Part shown: piece after piece, positions 52,632 through 62,834 of the stretch
Layout of the letters: every line of letters begins with the position of its first letter
Position numbering within the stretch: the stretch's first letter is position 1
DNA from: Candidatus Raymondbacteria bacterium RIFOXYA2_FULL_49_16
GTDB taxonomy: Bacteria > Fibrobacterota > OXYB2-FULL-49-7 > XYB2-FULL-49-35
Assembly (NCBI GenBank): GCA_001789205.1
Contig: MFYT01000096.1
Span: 1 to 64,000, forward strand
DNA length: 64,000 nt
Direction: 5' to 3'
The notes under the pieces: model-generated
Seen by the model: the letters and a program-made list of their open reading frames with translations, nothing else
Database searches by the model: none
What the model was told of the DNA's origin: nothing
Program-made: the position numbers and the translations under genes

Positions 52632-53894
52632 ATGCAATATCAGCCTTGGATAAACAACCCTCGCTGGCAGAAAGCTGACCCTAAACTTATTGAAATAGCC
52701 GGACTGCCGGTCAGATTACCGCACACCAAACGGCTCGCTGAGGAAATTTCGGTTAAACCGCCTGGAATCATTATCGTAAGAGGCCCACGCCAGGTTGGAA
52801 AATCAACGTTTTTACGGGACTTTGCCTGCAAATGCCTGGTATCGGGCATACCTCCTGAAGCCCTTGCGCTATTCAACGCCGAGGAATACGAGAACCGTCA
52901 TGCCCTTGCAGGTGCGCTTGAGGCGTTTGCAATAAAACAAACAGGGTATTCAGTAATACTTATAGACGAAATAACCTCTCTAGATAAATGGTGGCTTTCG
53001 CTTAAGGTGCCCGCAGATAGCGGTTCTCTGAGCCAAACCCTTGTGGTATGTACGGGATCATCCGCTCCGGACCTGCAGGAAGGTGCAGACCTTCTTCCCG
53101 GAAGACGCGGCCGCCGACACCCTGTGGATCTTGAGCTGCTTCCGGTCAGGTTTCGTGATGTCCGTGGCAAACTATCTCTTGAGGAATTCATGCTTACTGG
53201 CGGTATGCCCTGGGCAATAGAAGAATACCTTCGCCTCAAGATCATCCCCTCTCATGTGTATCAATTGTATGCTTCGTGGATCGAAGGCGCATTCCTGAAA
53301 AACAAACATGCAGCTACCCACCTGCCGCATCTGCTCAATTATCTTGCTTATCACATAAGCACACCCTTCTCCGTTCAAAAACTCTCCCGCGACTGCGGCA
53401 TTGGCGCAAACAACACTGCGGAGACTTACTTAACCCTTCTCGAACGCATTTATAGCGTACTGCCATGTATGTGGACGGATATCCACACCCGGAGACCCGC
53501 AGCTCGTAAAAATAGAAAATTCTATCCCTTTGACCCCTTTATTTTTCATTTAATGTCAAGCTATGGCAAAGGGTGGGAAAACACCTTTGCAGCAGCCAAA
53601 AACATGATCCAATCTCCTGGTGAAATTGGTCCGCTGGCCGAAGCACTCGCAGCAGCTGAACTCAGGCATAGAAGCACAGCAAGCCTCTATTACTGGATGG
53701 GCAGGAAGGAAATAGACTTTGTGGCAGACTCTTTCATTGAAGTAAAATATCAGTCGCGCGTCAGCACTGCCGAATTTGAATGGGCCCGAAAAATATTGCC
53801 TGGCCACGCGCAACTGACCGTACTCACGCGCAATGACCATGCTATTGATGGTATTATTCGCCTTGTCCCGCTCGAAGAATGGCTTCAGGAATAG
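52632..53894 (+). CDS. AAA ATPase with DUF4143 domain
   Basis: A 420-aa protein of the AAA_14/DUF4143 family. Walker A GPRQVGKST (about 51-59), Walker B VILIDEIT (about 108-115), sensor VVCTGSSAP, and a C-terminal DUF4143 region (from about 205) with a PD-(D/E)XK-like end (GRKEIDFVAD, FIEVKYQ). Such stand-alone ATPases are common in bacteria; their role is unsettled. It lies just outside the integrated element on its host side. Confidence 0.85.
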   Translation: MQYQPWINNPRWQKADPKLIEIAGLPVRLPHTKRLAEEISVKPPGIIIVRGPRQVGKSTFLRDFACKCLVSGIPPEALALFNAEEYENRHALAGALEAFAIKQTGYSVILIDEITSLDKWWLSLKVPADSGSLSQTLVVCTGSSAPDLQEGADLLPGRRGRRHPVDLELLPVRFRDVRGKLSLEEFMLTGGMPWAIEEYLRLKIIPSHVYQLYASWIEGAFLKNKHAATHLPHLLNYLAYHISTPFSVQKLSRDCGIGANNTAETYLTLLERIYSVLPCMWTDIHTRRPAARKNRKFYPFDPFIFHLMSSYGKGWENTFAAAKNMIQSPGEIGPLAEALAAAELRHRSTASLYYWMGRKEIDFVADSFIEVKYQSRVSTAEFEWARKILPGHAQLTVLTRNDHAIDGIIRLVPLEEWLQE

Positions 53895-53935
53895 CTATAG
53901 TTTTATAAGCTGTTGCCTCTAAAGCATATCGTTTA

Positions 53936-54094
53936 TCAAAGCAGATCAAATTTATCCTTAGGCATATAGCAGACAGGACACACCCAGTCTTCAGGAACTT
54001 TTTCAAAAGGGGTTCCTGGTGAAATACCACCGTTTGGGTCGCCCTTTTCCGGGTCATAAATCCAGCCACAATTGGTACAAATCCATTTTTCCAT
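53936..54094 (-). CDS. Rubredoxin (52 aa)
   Basis: Small iron electron carrier, missed by length-based gene calls. Four cysteines in the rubredoxin arrangement: Cys6-x2-Cys9 ([15 protein letters not shown]) and Cys39-x2-Cys42 (PEDWVCPVC), with the conserved Gly10, Tyr13, Trp37 and Pro40. The length is standard. The gene starts 4 bp after the metH stop on the same strand, so it is the last gene of the priA-metH operon. It may donate electrons to reactivate the oxidised cobalamin of MetH, an inference from position only. Confidence 0.9.
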   Translation of the reverse strand: MEKWICTNCGWIYDPEKGDPNGGISPGTPFEKVPEDWVCPVCYMPKDKFDLL

Positions 54095-54098
54095 GTGA

Positions 54099-57000
54099 CT
54101 AAACCATAAAATAACGCGCCTGAGGGTGGTGTACTACAAGCGCTGTGGTTGAAAATTCAGGTTCCATCTGATAACTTTCCGTAAGCTTCACGCCAATTGC
54201 CTCACTGTTGACCAGTTTGAGCAATTTCCCGTTTTCCTCAAGATTCGGACAGGCCGGATATCCGAACGCGAATCTGGACCCCTGATAGGGCTGGTTGGCA
54301 ATATCAACGGTCTCTTGAGCAATTACCTTGGCAATACCCATTTCCTCACGCATAATACGGTGCGCCTCTTCAGCAAGCGCGTCTGTGACCTCAACACCAA
54401 GACCATGGAGCAGAAAATAGTCTTTAAATTTTTCCTGCGCATACAGCTCATGTAAAATCTTGCCCAGTGTATTACCAAGGGTGACGGCTAAAATTCCCAC
54501 AACATCAGGTCCGGCAGTCTGTTGCCTGAAAAAATCAGCTATACACAAATGCCCTGCGCCTGATTGCCGGGGAAAATCAAAGGAAACCAGAACAGAACCC
54601 TCTGTGTTCAGGACCCGCAGGGTGTTCCCCTCCGAATAGCAGTGAAAGTAGCCGTAGGATATTGCAGGCGTAAACGCATTACTTTCGATAAGCATTGCCT
54701 TCATCGAAGCATATGCAGGCTCCACAACACGCAGCCGTTGCTCCTGAAATGCTTGTGCGCTCAAGCTGCCTCTGCGAAAACCCCACCTACCCCGGAAAAG
54801 CACCTCTTTGTTTAAAAAGCGCTCGATATGGGCAAATGGGATGGTCCGGATTTGACGCACGCCTGTAAAGGGACTATTCGGTATTGTGAGTGCAGGCGCA
54901 ATTGGCCGCGTACTTTCATCAGCGTAGGCTAATGGGTTTGACACAGGCCTGCCAGGTTTGGAAAGCTGACCAATATTCCTCTCCTGCTTGCCGTTGTTCA
55001 TGGCATTGAGCCCTTCAAAAGCGTCCCTGCAATAGATGACCGTACCTTTGTATACGGGTTTGCATTCATCACGCACAAAAGCAGGGGTCAGCGCAGCGCC
55101 GCCAAGCAGTACAGGAAGGGTAATATTGTTTGAGGCAAAGACCTCAAGGTTTTCACGCATCCGGTTAGCGGATTGCACAAGCAGGCCGCTCATGCCCACA
55201 GCGTGCGGCTTGTGTTCCCGGATAGCCTCGATAAAACGCGCCGCAGGGGTCTTTATGCCAAGATCAATGACTTCAAAGCCATTGTTCGAAACAATAATAG
55301 AGACCAGATTCTTTCCAATATCGTGCACATCTCCGGCAACTGTGCCAATAAGCAGCTTTTTCCGCGCCACAACCTCTGTTTTATCCATGAATTTCTCAAG
55401 ATAACGCACTGCCTCTTTCATTACTTCAGCTGATTGGAGCACAAAGGGCAATTGCATTTTGCCCGAACCAAAGAGGTCGCCAACCTCTTTCATGGCGGGA
55501 ATCAGGTCGCCATTGATTATCTCAACCGGCTTTTTGATCGCCATGCAACCATCGAGTACATCAGTAAGACCCCGTTTGTCGCCAGTCAAAATCTGGTGCC
55601 GTATCTGCTCCACAGGCGGCCGCGCAACAGCCTCAATATCCTCTGCAGCGGTCTCCTGGTGCGTGCTGAAATGGGCCATCAGCTCTTTCAGCGGGTCATA
55701 GTCTGGCGCGCGATGATTGAGGAGAAGGTCGGTACATAGGACCCTGACTTTCTCAGGTATGGCATGGCTGGGAATAATCTTTGCACTGTCAATAATGGCA
55801 GCATCGAGTCCGCGCTCAATGGCAAGATTTAAGAAAACAGTATTTAAAAAAGGCCTTATTTCTTTTGACAGGCCAAAGGAAACATTGCTGACGCCAAGGG
55901 TGGTCAGGATGGCTGGAAATTCCTTCTTCGCAGCCTGAATGGCATAGAGCGTATCTATCGCTGAATTGAAATAAGCGCTGTCACCGCTTCCTACGGTAAA
56001 GGTGAGAAAATCGTAGAGCACATGGCCGTCAGAAAGACCGAATTCCTCGGAACAAATTTTCCTAATGCGCCTGAATACGTCCAGTTTTTGGTCGCAGCTT
56101 ACTGCCATGCCTTTTTCGTCTATGGTAAGGGCGATAACAGGCGTTTTGAACCTGGCTGCAAGGCAGCAGATTGACCGCAGCTTTGCTCCTCCATCTTCCA
56201 AATTTACTGAATTGATAAGGCTGCGGCCGGGCAGCTTTTTTAGCGCGATCTCCAGCGCGGCCGGATTAGTCGAATCAATGACAATTGGCAGCCTGACCAT
56301 TGTGCCCGCGAGGGAATAAAAAGTCTCGCTGTCCGCAAGCTCGTTCCTGCCGGCATAGGCAAGGGAAACATCAACCGCATGGGCGCCGCTTTTTTCCTGG
56401 TCGCTTGCCACGGCAACAACTTCTTCGAACTTTTCCGTAAGCAAAAGCTCCCTGAATTTCCTGCTTCCCGTGGCATTCGCCCTCTCGCCAATAATAAAAG
56501 GCGCTGGGTCTTGTTTAAAAGTCACCGCGCCATACAAGGATGAAACAACGCCGGAGCACGCTCGCGCACGCTGTGTTGATTTGGTCAAACCGTTGACTTT
56601 CTTTGCCACTGCCCGTATATGGTCCGGCGTTGTGCCGCAGCACCCGCCGACAATGTCAATGCTATACTTTTCAACAAAACGGGCAAGCGTATTGGAAAAT
56701 TCTTCCGGAGATTCGGGATAGACTGTTCTTCCTTTGAGTGAAACAGGCATGCCCGCGTTAGGCATAAGCGACACAAGACCCCTGAATTGATCGCGCAGCC
56801 GGGCAAGGTATTCTTCCATGCCCGCAGGCCCGGTAGCGCAGTTGAGGCCAACAATATCAGGACCAAAGGGACAAATGACAGCCAGGGCCGCTGGCAGATC
56901 GGAACCCGCGAGCATGACGCCTGTTGGTTCCATGGTAAGAGAGACCATGACCAGGGGCTGCTCTTCCCAGGGCACGCCAAGTTCTTTAAGCACATCGTTG

Positions 57001-57518
57001 ATGGTTATGAGTACTGTTTTTACCTGAAGAATATCCTGACAGGTCTCGATTGTTATTATATCTACCTGATCTTCAATAAAACACCGGATCTGCGGTCGAT
57101 ACGCGGCGGCCATGTCATTAAAACGTATATGGCCCAGCGAAGGCATTTTGGTTGAAGGGCCAATTGATCCTGCGACCAAAATCTTTCTGCCTGCAGAAAC
57201 GGCCGCTTTTCGCGCTATGGCCACTGCTGCCCTGTTTATTTCCACAATACGCGATTCTAATCCATATTCAGCCAGTACGATGCTGTTTGCGCCAAAGGTG
57301 TTGGTCTCAATGACATCCGCGCCAGCGCCGATAAAGCCCGCGTGTATCTCCTCCACTGCTTGGGGAGAAAAAAGGTTCAATGCCTCGATACATCCCTGAT
57401 ATTCGGGCTTTCCGTAGTGAACGCCAGCGCTCTCCTCAAGCATCTTGATCGCGCTGCCCATTGCTCCGTCAAAGACGATTATCCGGCCATTGAAAAACGT
57501 TATCCTCTTTTTGTCCAT
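54099..57518 (-). CDS. metH: Cobalamin-dependent methionine synthase
   Basis: Transfers a methyl group from 5-methyltetrahydrofolate to homocysteine through cobalamin. 1139 aa, a bit shorter than the E. coli enzyme. Homocysteine domain 1-310 with the zinc cysteines Cys227 (GLNCATG) and Cys293/Cys294 (GGCCGTT). Pterin domain about 341-595 ([17 protein letters not shown]). Cap about 620-715. Cobalamin domain with the base-off ligand His732 (GDVHDIGKN). Activation (AdoMet) domain about 900-1139 ([14 protein letters not shown]). The start codon overlaps the upstream stop by one base (TGATG). Confidence 0.95.
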   Translation of the reverse strand: MDKKRITFFNGRIIVFDGAMGSAIKMLEESAGVHYGKPEYQGCIEALNLFSPQAVEEIHAGFIGAGADVIETNTFGANSIVLAEYGLESRIVEINRAAVAIARKAAVSAGRKILVAGSIGPSTKMPSLGHIRFNDMAAAYRPQIRCFIEDQVDIITIETCQDILQVKTVLITINDVLKELGVPWEEQPLVMVSLTMEPTGVMLAGSDLPAALAVICPFGPDIVGLNCATGPAGMEEYLARLRDQFRGLVSLMPNAGMPVSLKGRTVYPESPEEFSNTLARFVEKYSIDIVGGCCGTTPDHIRAVAKKVNGLTKSTQRARACSGVVSSLYGAVTFKQDPAPFIIGERANATGSRKFRELLLTEKFEEVVAVASDQEKSGAHAVDVSLAYAGRNELADSETFYSLAGTMVRLPIVIDSTNPAALEIALKKLPGRSLINSVNLEDGGAKLRSICCLAARFKTPVIALTIDEKGMAVSCDQKLDVFRRIRKICSEEFGLSDGHVLYDFLTFTVGSGDSAYFNSAIDTLYAIQAAKKEFPAILTTLGVSNVSFGLSKEIRPFLNTVFLNLAIERGLDAAIIDSAKIIPSHAIPEKVRVLCTDLLLNHRAPDYDPLKELMAHFSTHQETAAEDIEAVARPPVEQIRHQILTGDKRGLTDVLDGCMAIKKPVEIINGDLIPAMKEVGDLFGSGKMQLPFVLQSAEVMKEAVRYLEKFMDKTEVVARKKLLIGTVAGDVHDIGKNLVSIIVSNNGFEVIDLGIKTPAARFIEAIREHKPHAVGMSGLLVQSANRMRENLEVFASNNITLPVLLGGAALTPAFVRDECKPVYKGTVIYCRDAFEGLNAMNNGKQERNIGQLSKPGRPVSNPLAYADESTRPIAPALTIPNSPFTGVRQIRTIPFAHIERFLNKEVLFRGRWGFRRGSLSAQAFQEQRLRVVEPAYASMKAMLIESNAFTPAISYGYFHCYSEGNTLRVLNTEGSVLVSFDFPRQSGAGHLCIADFFRQQTAGPDVVGILAVTLGNTLGKILHELYAQEKFKDYFLLHGLGVEVTDALAEEAHRIMREEMGIAKVIAQETVDIANQPYQGSRFAFGYPACPNLEENGKLLKLVNSEAIGVKLTESYQMEPEFSTTALVVHHPQARYFMV

Positions 57519-58162
57519 CAGAAACCATATCCCGCGCCAATGCCAATCGCCAGAAAGCTTTCGTTCATGAGAAAATTGTCCTCCATGTAATCCGTGTCGT
57601 AGTGGTAATACTTCAGACGTAATTCGACAAAGAGCGCTTCCTTTTCACGGTATGGGAAAACCATGCCGCCGTTCATGCCGAACCCCCAGACCATGCGCTG
57701 CACCGCGTTACCGGCCTGCTGCCAGACGAGGAGATTGAGCGTGGGTCCAAGCCCGAAATAACGCCGTTCCTTCCGTGATGGCGTATAGCGGTTTGATAGG
57801 CCGAAATAGAATTCCCCGGACGCATGATAATAAATGCAATTTTCTCCAAAGGGATAGATATCGACGCCAATGGCCGGAATAAAATGATACATTCCAGTTT
57901 TATCCGCATTATCGAACGCAACATTGCCGCCAATCCCGAATACCGCGGTGGTTGTTCCCTGTTTCGCTCCGCCTGAATCAGGACCAGAGTAATAGGTACC
58001 TGCCTGTGAAGCATAGGTAAAAACCAGGCCGCCCTTGAACATAAAACCGGTATATGACAATTTTGGACTCTCTGGTTCGGAAATCATATGGTCGCGGGGA
58101 TTTTCAGCAAATGCCAGCGGTGCCAGGCACCAGGCAAGCATAAAAACATAAAGTATTTTCAT
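57518..58162 (-). CDS. Outer-membrane beta-barrel protein (214 aa)
   Basis: A signal peptide (MKILYVFMLAWCLAPLAFA) then alternating aromatic beta strands: YTGFMFKGGLVFTYAS, TTAVFGIGGNVAF, FIPAIGVDIYPFG, YFGLGPTLNLLVW, VELRLKYYHYDTDY, and an end in IGIGAGYGF, with terminal Phe as needed for barrel assembly. Size fits an eight-strand barrel of the porin/OmpA-like type. It overlaps its upstream neighbour (ATGA) and its downstream neighbour metH by one base. Confidence 0.8.
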   Translation of the reverse strand: MKILYVFMLAWCLAPLAFAENPRDHMISEPESPKLSYTGFMFKGGLVFTYASQAGTYYSGPDSGGAKQGTTTAVFGIGGNVAFDNADKTGMYHFIPAIGVDIYPFGENCIYYHASGEFYFGLSNRYTPSRKERRYFGLGPTLNLLVWQQAGNAVQRMVWGFGMNGGMVFPYREKEALFVELRLKYYHYDTDYMEDNFLMNESFLAIGIGAGYGF

Positions 58163-59625
58163 TGCGCAAGTTGCTGCGCCTTTTTGGCATATTTCAATTC
58201 AATGATGTTGCGGATATACTCGCGCGAGATACTATCACCGGGGCCCCAATTGCCCTGGGCCGCGATTTCGTTAAGCGCATCGAGATATATGGTTTCAAGT
58301 TCTTTGAATGTTCCGGTAAGAGGCGCGGTTGTATACTGGTTGGCAATGAGCTGCTGGAGTGAGACCTCGTATATGTCGGAAATCCAGTTCTTGCCAAACA
58401 GCAGGCCCAGGTCGCCCAGAAGCTCTTTGGCTACCGGGATCATGCCGAACCGCTCGCACTCCTCAACCTGGTTGTCCGTGTTGAGGACCCAGTTAGCCAA
58501 CGCGACTGAAAGATCCGGATAGGGCGTATCGCGCGGTATGCCCCACCACCAGCCGCCTGTGCATATGGCGCGGGAACCTTTGCGCAGGTATTTCCCGTTT
58601 TCATCGAGCCTGAAGGAGACGCCCTCGGGCATGAGCGCGTATCCGAAATCATCGGGATTTTCGATGTATCCGGGTTGTTCCTTTGTGTAGTTGCCATGGA
58701 GGGAAAAACAATCCAGCTGGGTCATGAAGGAAAGATAGACCTCCCCGCTCCTGAACCCTTCCCAAACATCAGCGCCGCTCCATCCTTTGTCCCACATATT
58801 CCGGTTGTATATATTTTCCCGCGTATACACCGCTTCCCATTCAAAAAGATCAATCACCTGTTCGCCATTCATGGTGACGATATTCTCCCGTGTTCCGCCC
58901 AACTGATAGGCGCGGTCAATAAGACGCTGGAACGTGCCGGAATAGCGTTTGCCACGGTGCGCCACCTTTGGCGTCACACTGCCGGAATCACGATGGGCCC
59001 AGTAATACCCTGCTACAAAAATATCGTAGTAGTCCCATTCTCCCGGATTGGGTTCGAGCATGTATCCCGAGGGAATGCCGAAGCCGTTCTGGATTTTGAG
59101 CGTTGAATCGATCCTGGCGCGCATGTTGTGCCAATTTTCAACCGCATCCGCAACCCGTGATTTTAAATAGACCAGAATACGGGTCTCAAATTTGCGCGGA
59201 AAATAGTAGAGTTTCCCGTCAAAACTCGCAAGCTGCAATAAAAAAAAGCGGTCGCGTACGCTGACCATTCCCTTGGGTCCCACGGCCGAGTCAATGCTCA
59301 TCATGAGGCCCTTTTCAGCAAGCCGCTTTGTCTGCTCAAAAGGGGTCTTGATCAGGATGGCCTTTCCCGGATAGTTGGCCATTTCCGCTTCTATGCCGTC
59401 GAGTTCGGCATAGGACCCCACATTGATTTCGCAGCGGTACTTCTTTTCGAAGGGAACAATGATGCTGTCCTTGAAGAATTTCTCCTGCGACGGCATCATG
59501 TGGATGAGCATGGTGCATTTCCGCGGCGCGGCGCACCCGGCAAACGCCATCAGGATTATCAGCGCTAAAAATGCCTCCATACGCGGATTAATGGCCGGCT
59601 TGAGAGAGCTTGTGAAGTTTTTCAT
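58159..59625 (-). CDS. Extracellular solute-binding lipoprotein (488 aa)
   Basis: The start at 59625 (MKNFTSSLKPAINPRMEA) is chosen for its GGGAA site and leads to a lipobox region (MAFAGCAAP). The mature part is a family-1-type periplasmic solute-binding fold, as in sugar ABC transporters: DSIIVPFEKKYRCEINVGSYAELDGIEAE, an AKGLM stretch, the W-rich centre (WEGFRSGEVYLSFMTQ) and the C-terminal lobe. No ABC permease or ATPase lies next to it. Overlaps both neighbours (38 bp with the upstream one, 4 bp downstream). Confidence 0.8.
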   Translation of the reverse strand: MKNFTSSLKPAINPRMEAFLALIILMAFAGCAAPRKCTMLIHMMPSQEKFFKDSIIVPFEKKYRCEINVGSYAELDGIEAEMANYPGKAILIKTPFEQTKRLAEKGLMMSIDSAVGPKGMVSVRDRFFLLQLASFDGKLYYFPRKFETRILVYLKSRVADAVENWHNMRARIDSTLKIQNGFGIPSGYMLEPNPGEWDYYDIFVAGYYWAHRDSGSVTPKVAHRGKRYSGTFQRLIDRAYQLGGTRENIVTMNGEQVIDLFEWEAVYTRENIYNRNMWDKGWSGADVWEGFRSGEVYLSFMTQLDCFSLHGNYTKEQPGYIENPDDFGYALMPEGVSFRLDENGKYLRKGSRAICTGGWWWGIPRDTPYPDLSVALANWVLNTDNQVEECERFGMIPVAKELLGDLGLLFGKNWISDIYEVSLQQLIANQYTTAPLTGTFKELETIYLDALNEIAAQGNWGPGDSISREYIRNIIELKYAKKAQQLAQ

Positions 59626-60067
59626 TATTTTCCCGCAATCTGTCCGCGAACATCTTTGACATTTCAACCGCAATGCCCGGGTTGTTCATCATGGCCTCGA
59701 CAAAATCATCACGGGTAATGCACAGCAGCGTGCAGTCGCCCCGGGCGAACACGCTCGCGGACCTCAGCGCGTTCTCCTCGAACATGGCCATTTCACCAAA
59801 GCAAGCGTTCTGTTCGAGCACGGCGAGTTCGACCTCGCTTGCCCGTGTCCCTTTGACAATACGAAGCTGGCCCCTCCTGATAATAAAAAAGGAATCGCCC
59901 GCGTCGCCCTCACGGACAACACATTCGCCGTCCTTTACTTCAATGTCCCTGGCGATCAGGGCGATCGCCCGCACTTCCTCGGTACCAAGCCGGGAAAAAA
60001 GCGTGTATTTCTTGAGGAAAATGACATTCTCCATGAGACGAAGCACGTCGGTCTTTTTAGGTTCCAT
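59588..60067 (-). CDS. Cyclic-nucleotide-binding domain protein (159 aa)
   Basis: The start at 60067 (MEPKKTDVLRLMENVIFLKKY) is well inside a longer frame and overlaps the preceding gene's stop by 11 bp. The whole protein is one cNMP-binding (CRP-like) domain: LFSRLGTEEVRAIALIARD, GECVVREGDAGDSFFIIRRGQL, ACFGEMAMFEENALRSASVFA, the binding cassette with GEMA and RSA. There is no DNA-binding part. In related transporters with HEAT repeats this domain is often fused; here it is a separate but translationally linked subunit. Confidence 0.85.
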   Translation of the reverse strand: MEPKKTDVLRLMENVIFLKKYTLFSRLGTEEVRAIALIARDIEVKDGECVVREGDAGDSFFIIRRGQLRIVKGTRASEVELAVLEQNACFGEMAMFEENALRSASVFARGDCTLLCITRDDFVEAMMNNPGIAVEMSKMFADRLRENNEKLHKLSQAGH

Positions 60068-62834
60068 ACACCAGTTCTTCCAGCTTCTGTTTTGCCTTTT
60101 CCAAATCGCCCGCCGGAAAGGTCGCGAGCGCCCGTGGATCACCGGTTTTCCGCGAAACAACAATGGCCGTGTACAGGCCAAAGGCGCGCAGCCATGGATC
60201 GCCCGAGACCGCAACCTCTCCCAATACAAAATACATGCCGGGATCGGTGAAGTGCCAGATACTTCTGCCCGTTTCGACAAGACGTCCAAGGTCCTCTTCC
60301 TCGCACAAGGGAAGGAAAAGACGGGCGTACCGTGTCTTCACATTGTTCTCTATGAGCTCAAGGGCCCGGGAACGAACGTTTTTGTCCCTGCTGGTCACTT
60401 TGCCCGGCACGCTCAACAAAAGGTCGCCGGGATCGAGCATCCTCAACAGATTGACGATAAATTCCAGATTTCTGCGCACCAGACTGTCGAAAAGAGCGTC
60501 GGCAAGCATTGCTGTCTCGTCGCCCATATTCGCGGAACGAAGTATCCAGGAATACTGCGCCCAGCCGTAGAGGGCGTGAATCTCTGTTTCAACCAGTTCG
60601 CCGGCGATCCGCCGGATTTCCGGCAACAGCGCGGCCTTGTTGATAAGCAGGGCGCGCGCTGCTGACCGTTTGATCCGGTACTGGGGATGACGCAGGAGCT
60701 TTTCCGCCAAAGCAGCATCGCGCGACAGGGGCCCGGCAAGGCCCTCCTCTATTATACGGGTCTGATGGTGACCTGCGGAGGAAAGATACCCTATGAGAAG
60801 TGATACGGAAAGTTCGTTCCCCATGTCGCCCATTGACCTGAGCATGTCATTGAACCGTACGGGATCCTTTTTAAGGGTCGCAAGCGGCATACTACTGAGC
60901 GTGTCGTACACAGCGCCTATGACGCGCGGATCTTTGATTTCAGCGGCAGCATGGACTGCGAGCCGTATCGCTTCAGCATCACCTGAAACGAGCAGTTTGC
61001 CCAGAATTTCCCTGCACCGCTCTTGCGAGGTACTTCCAGCGTTGCCCCAATGGGCGACAATGGCCTGAACACGTACGGCATTATCAGGATGATCAAGAAG
61101 TGCTGAGAGTTCCGATCCGGCCAGGGCGTTCGCGCGGCGTAGCGCTTCTATGCTCCGCGCCACGACTGGCGCTGCATTGCTCTTCAGACCCTGCTGGAAA
61201 ATGGGGACAAACCTGGTAGCGCGCTCGTTTCCCAGCAAGGCCACAATAGCAGCCTTGCGCGATTCAGGGGCGCGTTCAAACACCTGCTTCAGCCGTAGAA
61301 TTGCGACGTCACCCCTGACACGCGCCATAAGCGAGACCGCGAAATCAGCCACCCCGGGTTCGGGATCGTCAGCCACCTCAGCGGCAATGTCGAGCATTGA
61401 TTCGTCAGCCTGTTCCATGCGCATACCCAGAAGCTGTGAGATCTTCTGGCTCCGGTCGCCGCCCAGGGCCTCGAAGATTGACTGGGAATACACCTGCCGT
61501 ATCCTCAGGCAAAGGAATAGAAGCGCACATGACATGATGAAAAGCACGGTAATGCTCACCAGGATGCTTCTCTGGTAGAGGATGATGATGAGCAGGCCCG
61601 AACTGGTGATGGCAAAGGGTTTGATGATACCTTCGATGAAGAGTTTTCCTCTTCCCCGTATCTCTTTCTTTAGCGTTGAAAAGAAAATCTGAAAATTCGG
61701 TGAATATATGGAATCGAAAGCCGCGATGCGCAGGGCAACGCCGCCCATGATGACCGCGAAAAGGAGGTTGCCAAACAAGGGATAAAACCCCAACCCTTCA
61801 GTGTGCACCACGGAAAGATGTATGCACAACATGGCGCCATAAGAAATGATAAAAATGATCGGCATTATAAGTGTGGAACGCGCGGTACCCATCTTCTTTA
61901 AAATGAGGCCCGCCACGGTAAACTGGATAAGGAATGTTATCAGATTGCTGGTGCCCTTGAAGATGCCAAGGAACCGGGGGATCTCCTTCTTCAGGATAAG
62001 CGTGTCCACATCCGCTCCGGCAAACGCGGAAATGGCGAGCGCATGCGTATGGCCTTTCACAAAGTAGGCCTTACCGGCAATAAAGGTCTGTTTGAGCGTG
62101 GATAGAAAAAGATAGTCCTGGGCGAACAGTAGGATAAAACTGAGAAAATAGATGGCGGCCATGCTTTTGAGCAGGGGCTCACTCCGCACCAACTGGTAGT
62201 TTTCGGAAATTTGAGCAAGAACGCCGTCCGTACCCGGCAGCCTGGTCGAACTTTTAAGCATGGAGAAATAGCGCCGGTAAATCACCAGCACCAGGGGGGT
62301 TGCGGCAACAAGCAGGCCGGCCCATACAAAAAGCAGATCTTCCGCCGGGATTATCCGAATAAGAAAAACGACCGAGTATGAGATAAGTACGCCGCCCGCG
62401 ACACCACCGCCCGCAATGATAGGAAAAGTTTCCTTGGCCTTGCGCGCATCGGTAATATCATTAGCGATTGTCCAAAAAAGGATGAAAATCATCATCTTCG
62501 AAGCATAGGAATATGAATAGATTATCGGGAATATGAAGGGGATTTTCAGGGATATGAGAACGCGTATGCCAAGAAGGCAACAGGCATGCACGGCGAGAAC
62601 CGCGAGCATGAAACGGCCGCGGTCCACACGGTCGATCAGATTGATAAAAAAAAGCGAGAAAAGAAGCAGAAAGATAGAGTTGACAATAAACATGACCGGC
62701 AGGATCGAAGGGTCAAAATTGGAAATAAGAAGCGATTCGGCGATATTATCACCGAGAATTACCGAGGAGAAAAGAACAAAAAGAAGGCAGAAAAGCAGGG
62801 GTGTTGCCGACGCTGTTTTATTTTCCTGGATCAT
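60057..62834 (-). CDS. NTT/MFS-like carrier with C-terminal HEAT repeats (925 aa)
   Basis: Residues about 10-440 are a 12-segment membrane carrier of the ATP:ADP-antiporter (NTT)/MFS type: LFCLLFVLFSSVILGDNIAESLLI, FWTIANDITDARKAKETFPIIAGGG, and so on. From about 480 the rest is soluble helical HEAT-like repeats (AVSLMARVRGDVAILRLKQVFERAPESRKAAIVALLG). The cytoplasmic repeats probably bind a partner or sense a signal, and the next gene's cyclic-nucleotide domain is likely that partner. It overlaps the priA stop by 4 bp (ATGA). Confidence 0.85.
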   Translation of the reverse strand: MIQENKTASATPLLFCLLFVLFSSVILGDNIAESLLISNFDPSILPVMFIVNSIFLLLFSLFFINLIDRVDRGRFMLAVLAVHACCLLGIRVLISLKIPFIFPIIYSYSYASKMMIFILFWTIANDITDARKAKETFPIIAGGGVAGGVLISYSVVFLIRIIPAEDLLFVWAGLLVAATPLVLVIYRRYFSMLKSSTRLPGTDGVLAQISENYQLVRSEPLLKSMAAIYFLSFILLFAQDYLFLSTLKQTFIAGKAYFVKGHTHALAISAFAGADVDTLILKKEIPRFLGIFKGTSNLITFLIQFTVAGLILKKMGTARSTLIMPIIFIISYGAMLCIHLSVVHTEGLGFYPLFGNLLFAVIMGGVALRIAAFDSIYSPNFQIFFSTLKKEIRGRGKLFIEGIIKPFAITSSGLLIIILYQRSILVSITVLFIMSCALLFLCLRIRQVYSQSIFEALGGDRSQKISQLLGMRMEQADESMLDIAAEVADDPEPGVADFAVSLMARVRGDVAILRLKQVFERAPESRKAAIVALLGNERATRFVPIFQQGLKSNAAPVVARSIEALRRANALAGSELSALLDHPDNAVRVQAIVAHWGNAGSTSQERCREILGKLLVSGDAEAIRLAVHAAAEIKDPRVIGAVYDTLSSMPLATLKKDPVRFNDMLRSMGDMGNELSVSLLIGYLSSAGHHQTRIIEEGLAGPLSRDAALAEKLLRHPQYRIKRSAARALLINKAALLPEIRRIAGELVETEIHALYGWAQYSWILRSANMGDETAMLADALFDSLVRRNLEFIVNLLRMLDPGDLLLSVPGKVTSRDKNVRSRALELIENNVKTRYARLFLPLCEEEDLGRLVETGRSIWHFTDPGMYFVLGEVAVSGDPWLRAFGLYTAIVVSRKTGDPRALATFPAGDLEKAKQKLEELVYGT

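Noticed and set aside
53854-54069. 71-aa minus-strand frame next to metH
   Set aside because: It lies over the rubredoxin gene in another frame; the rubredoxin has all four cysteines and the standard length.
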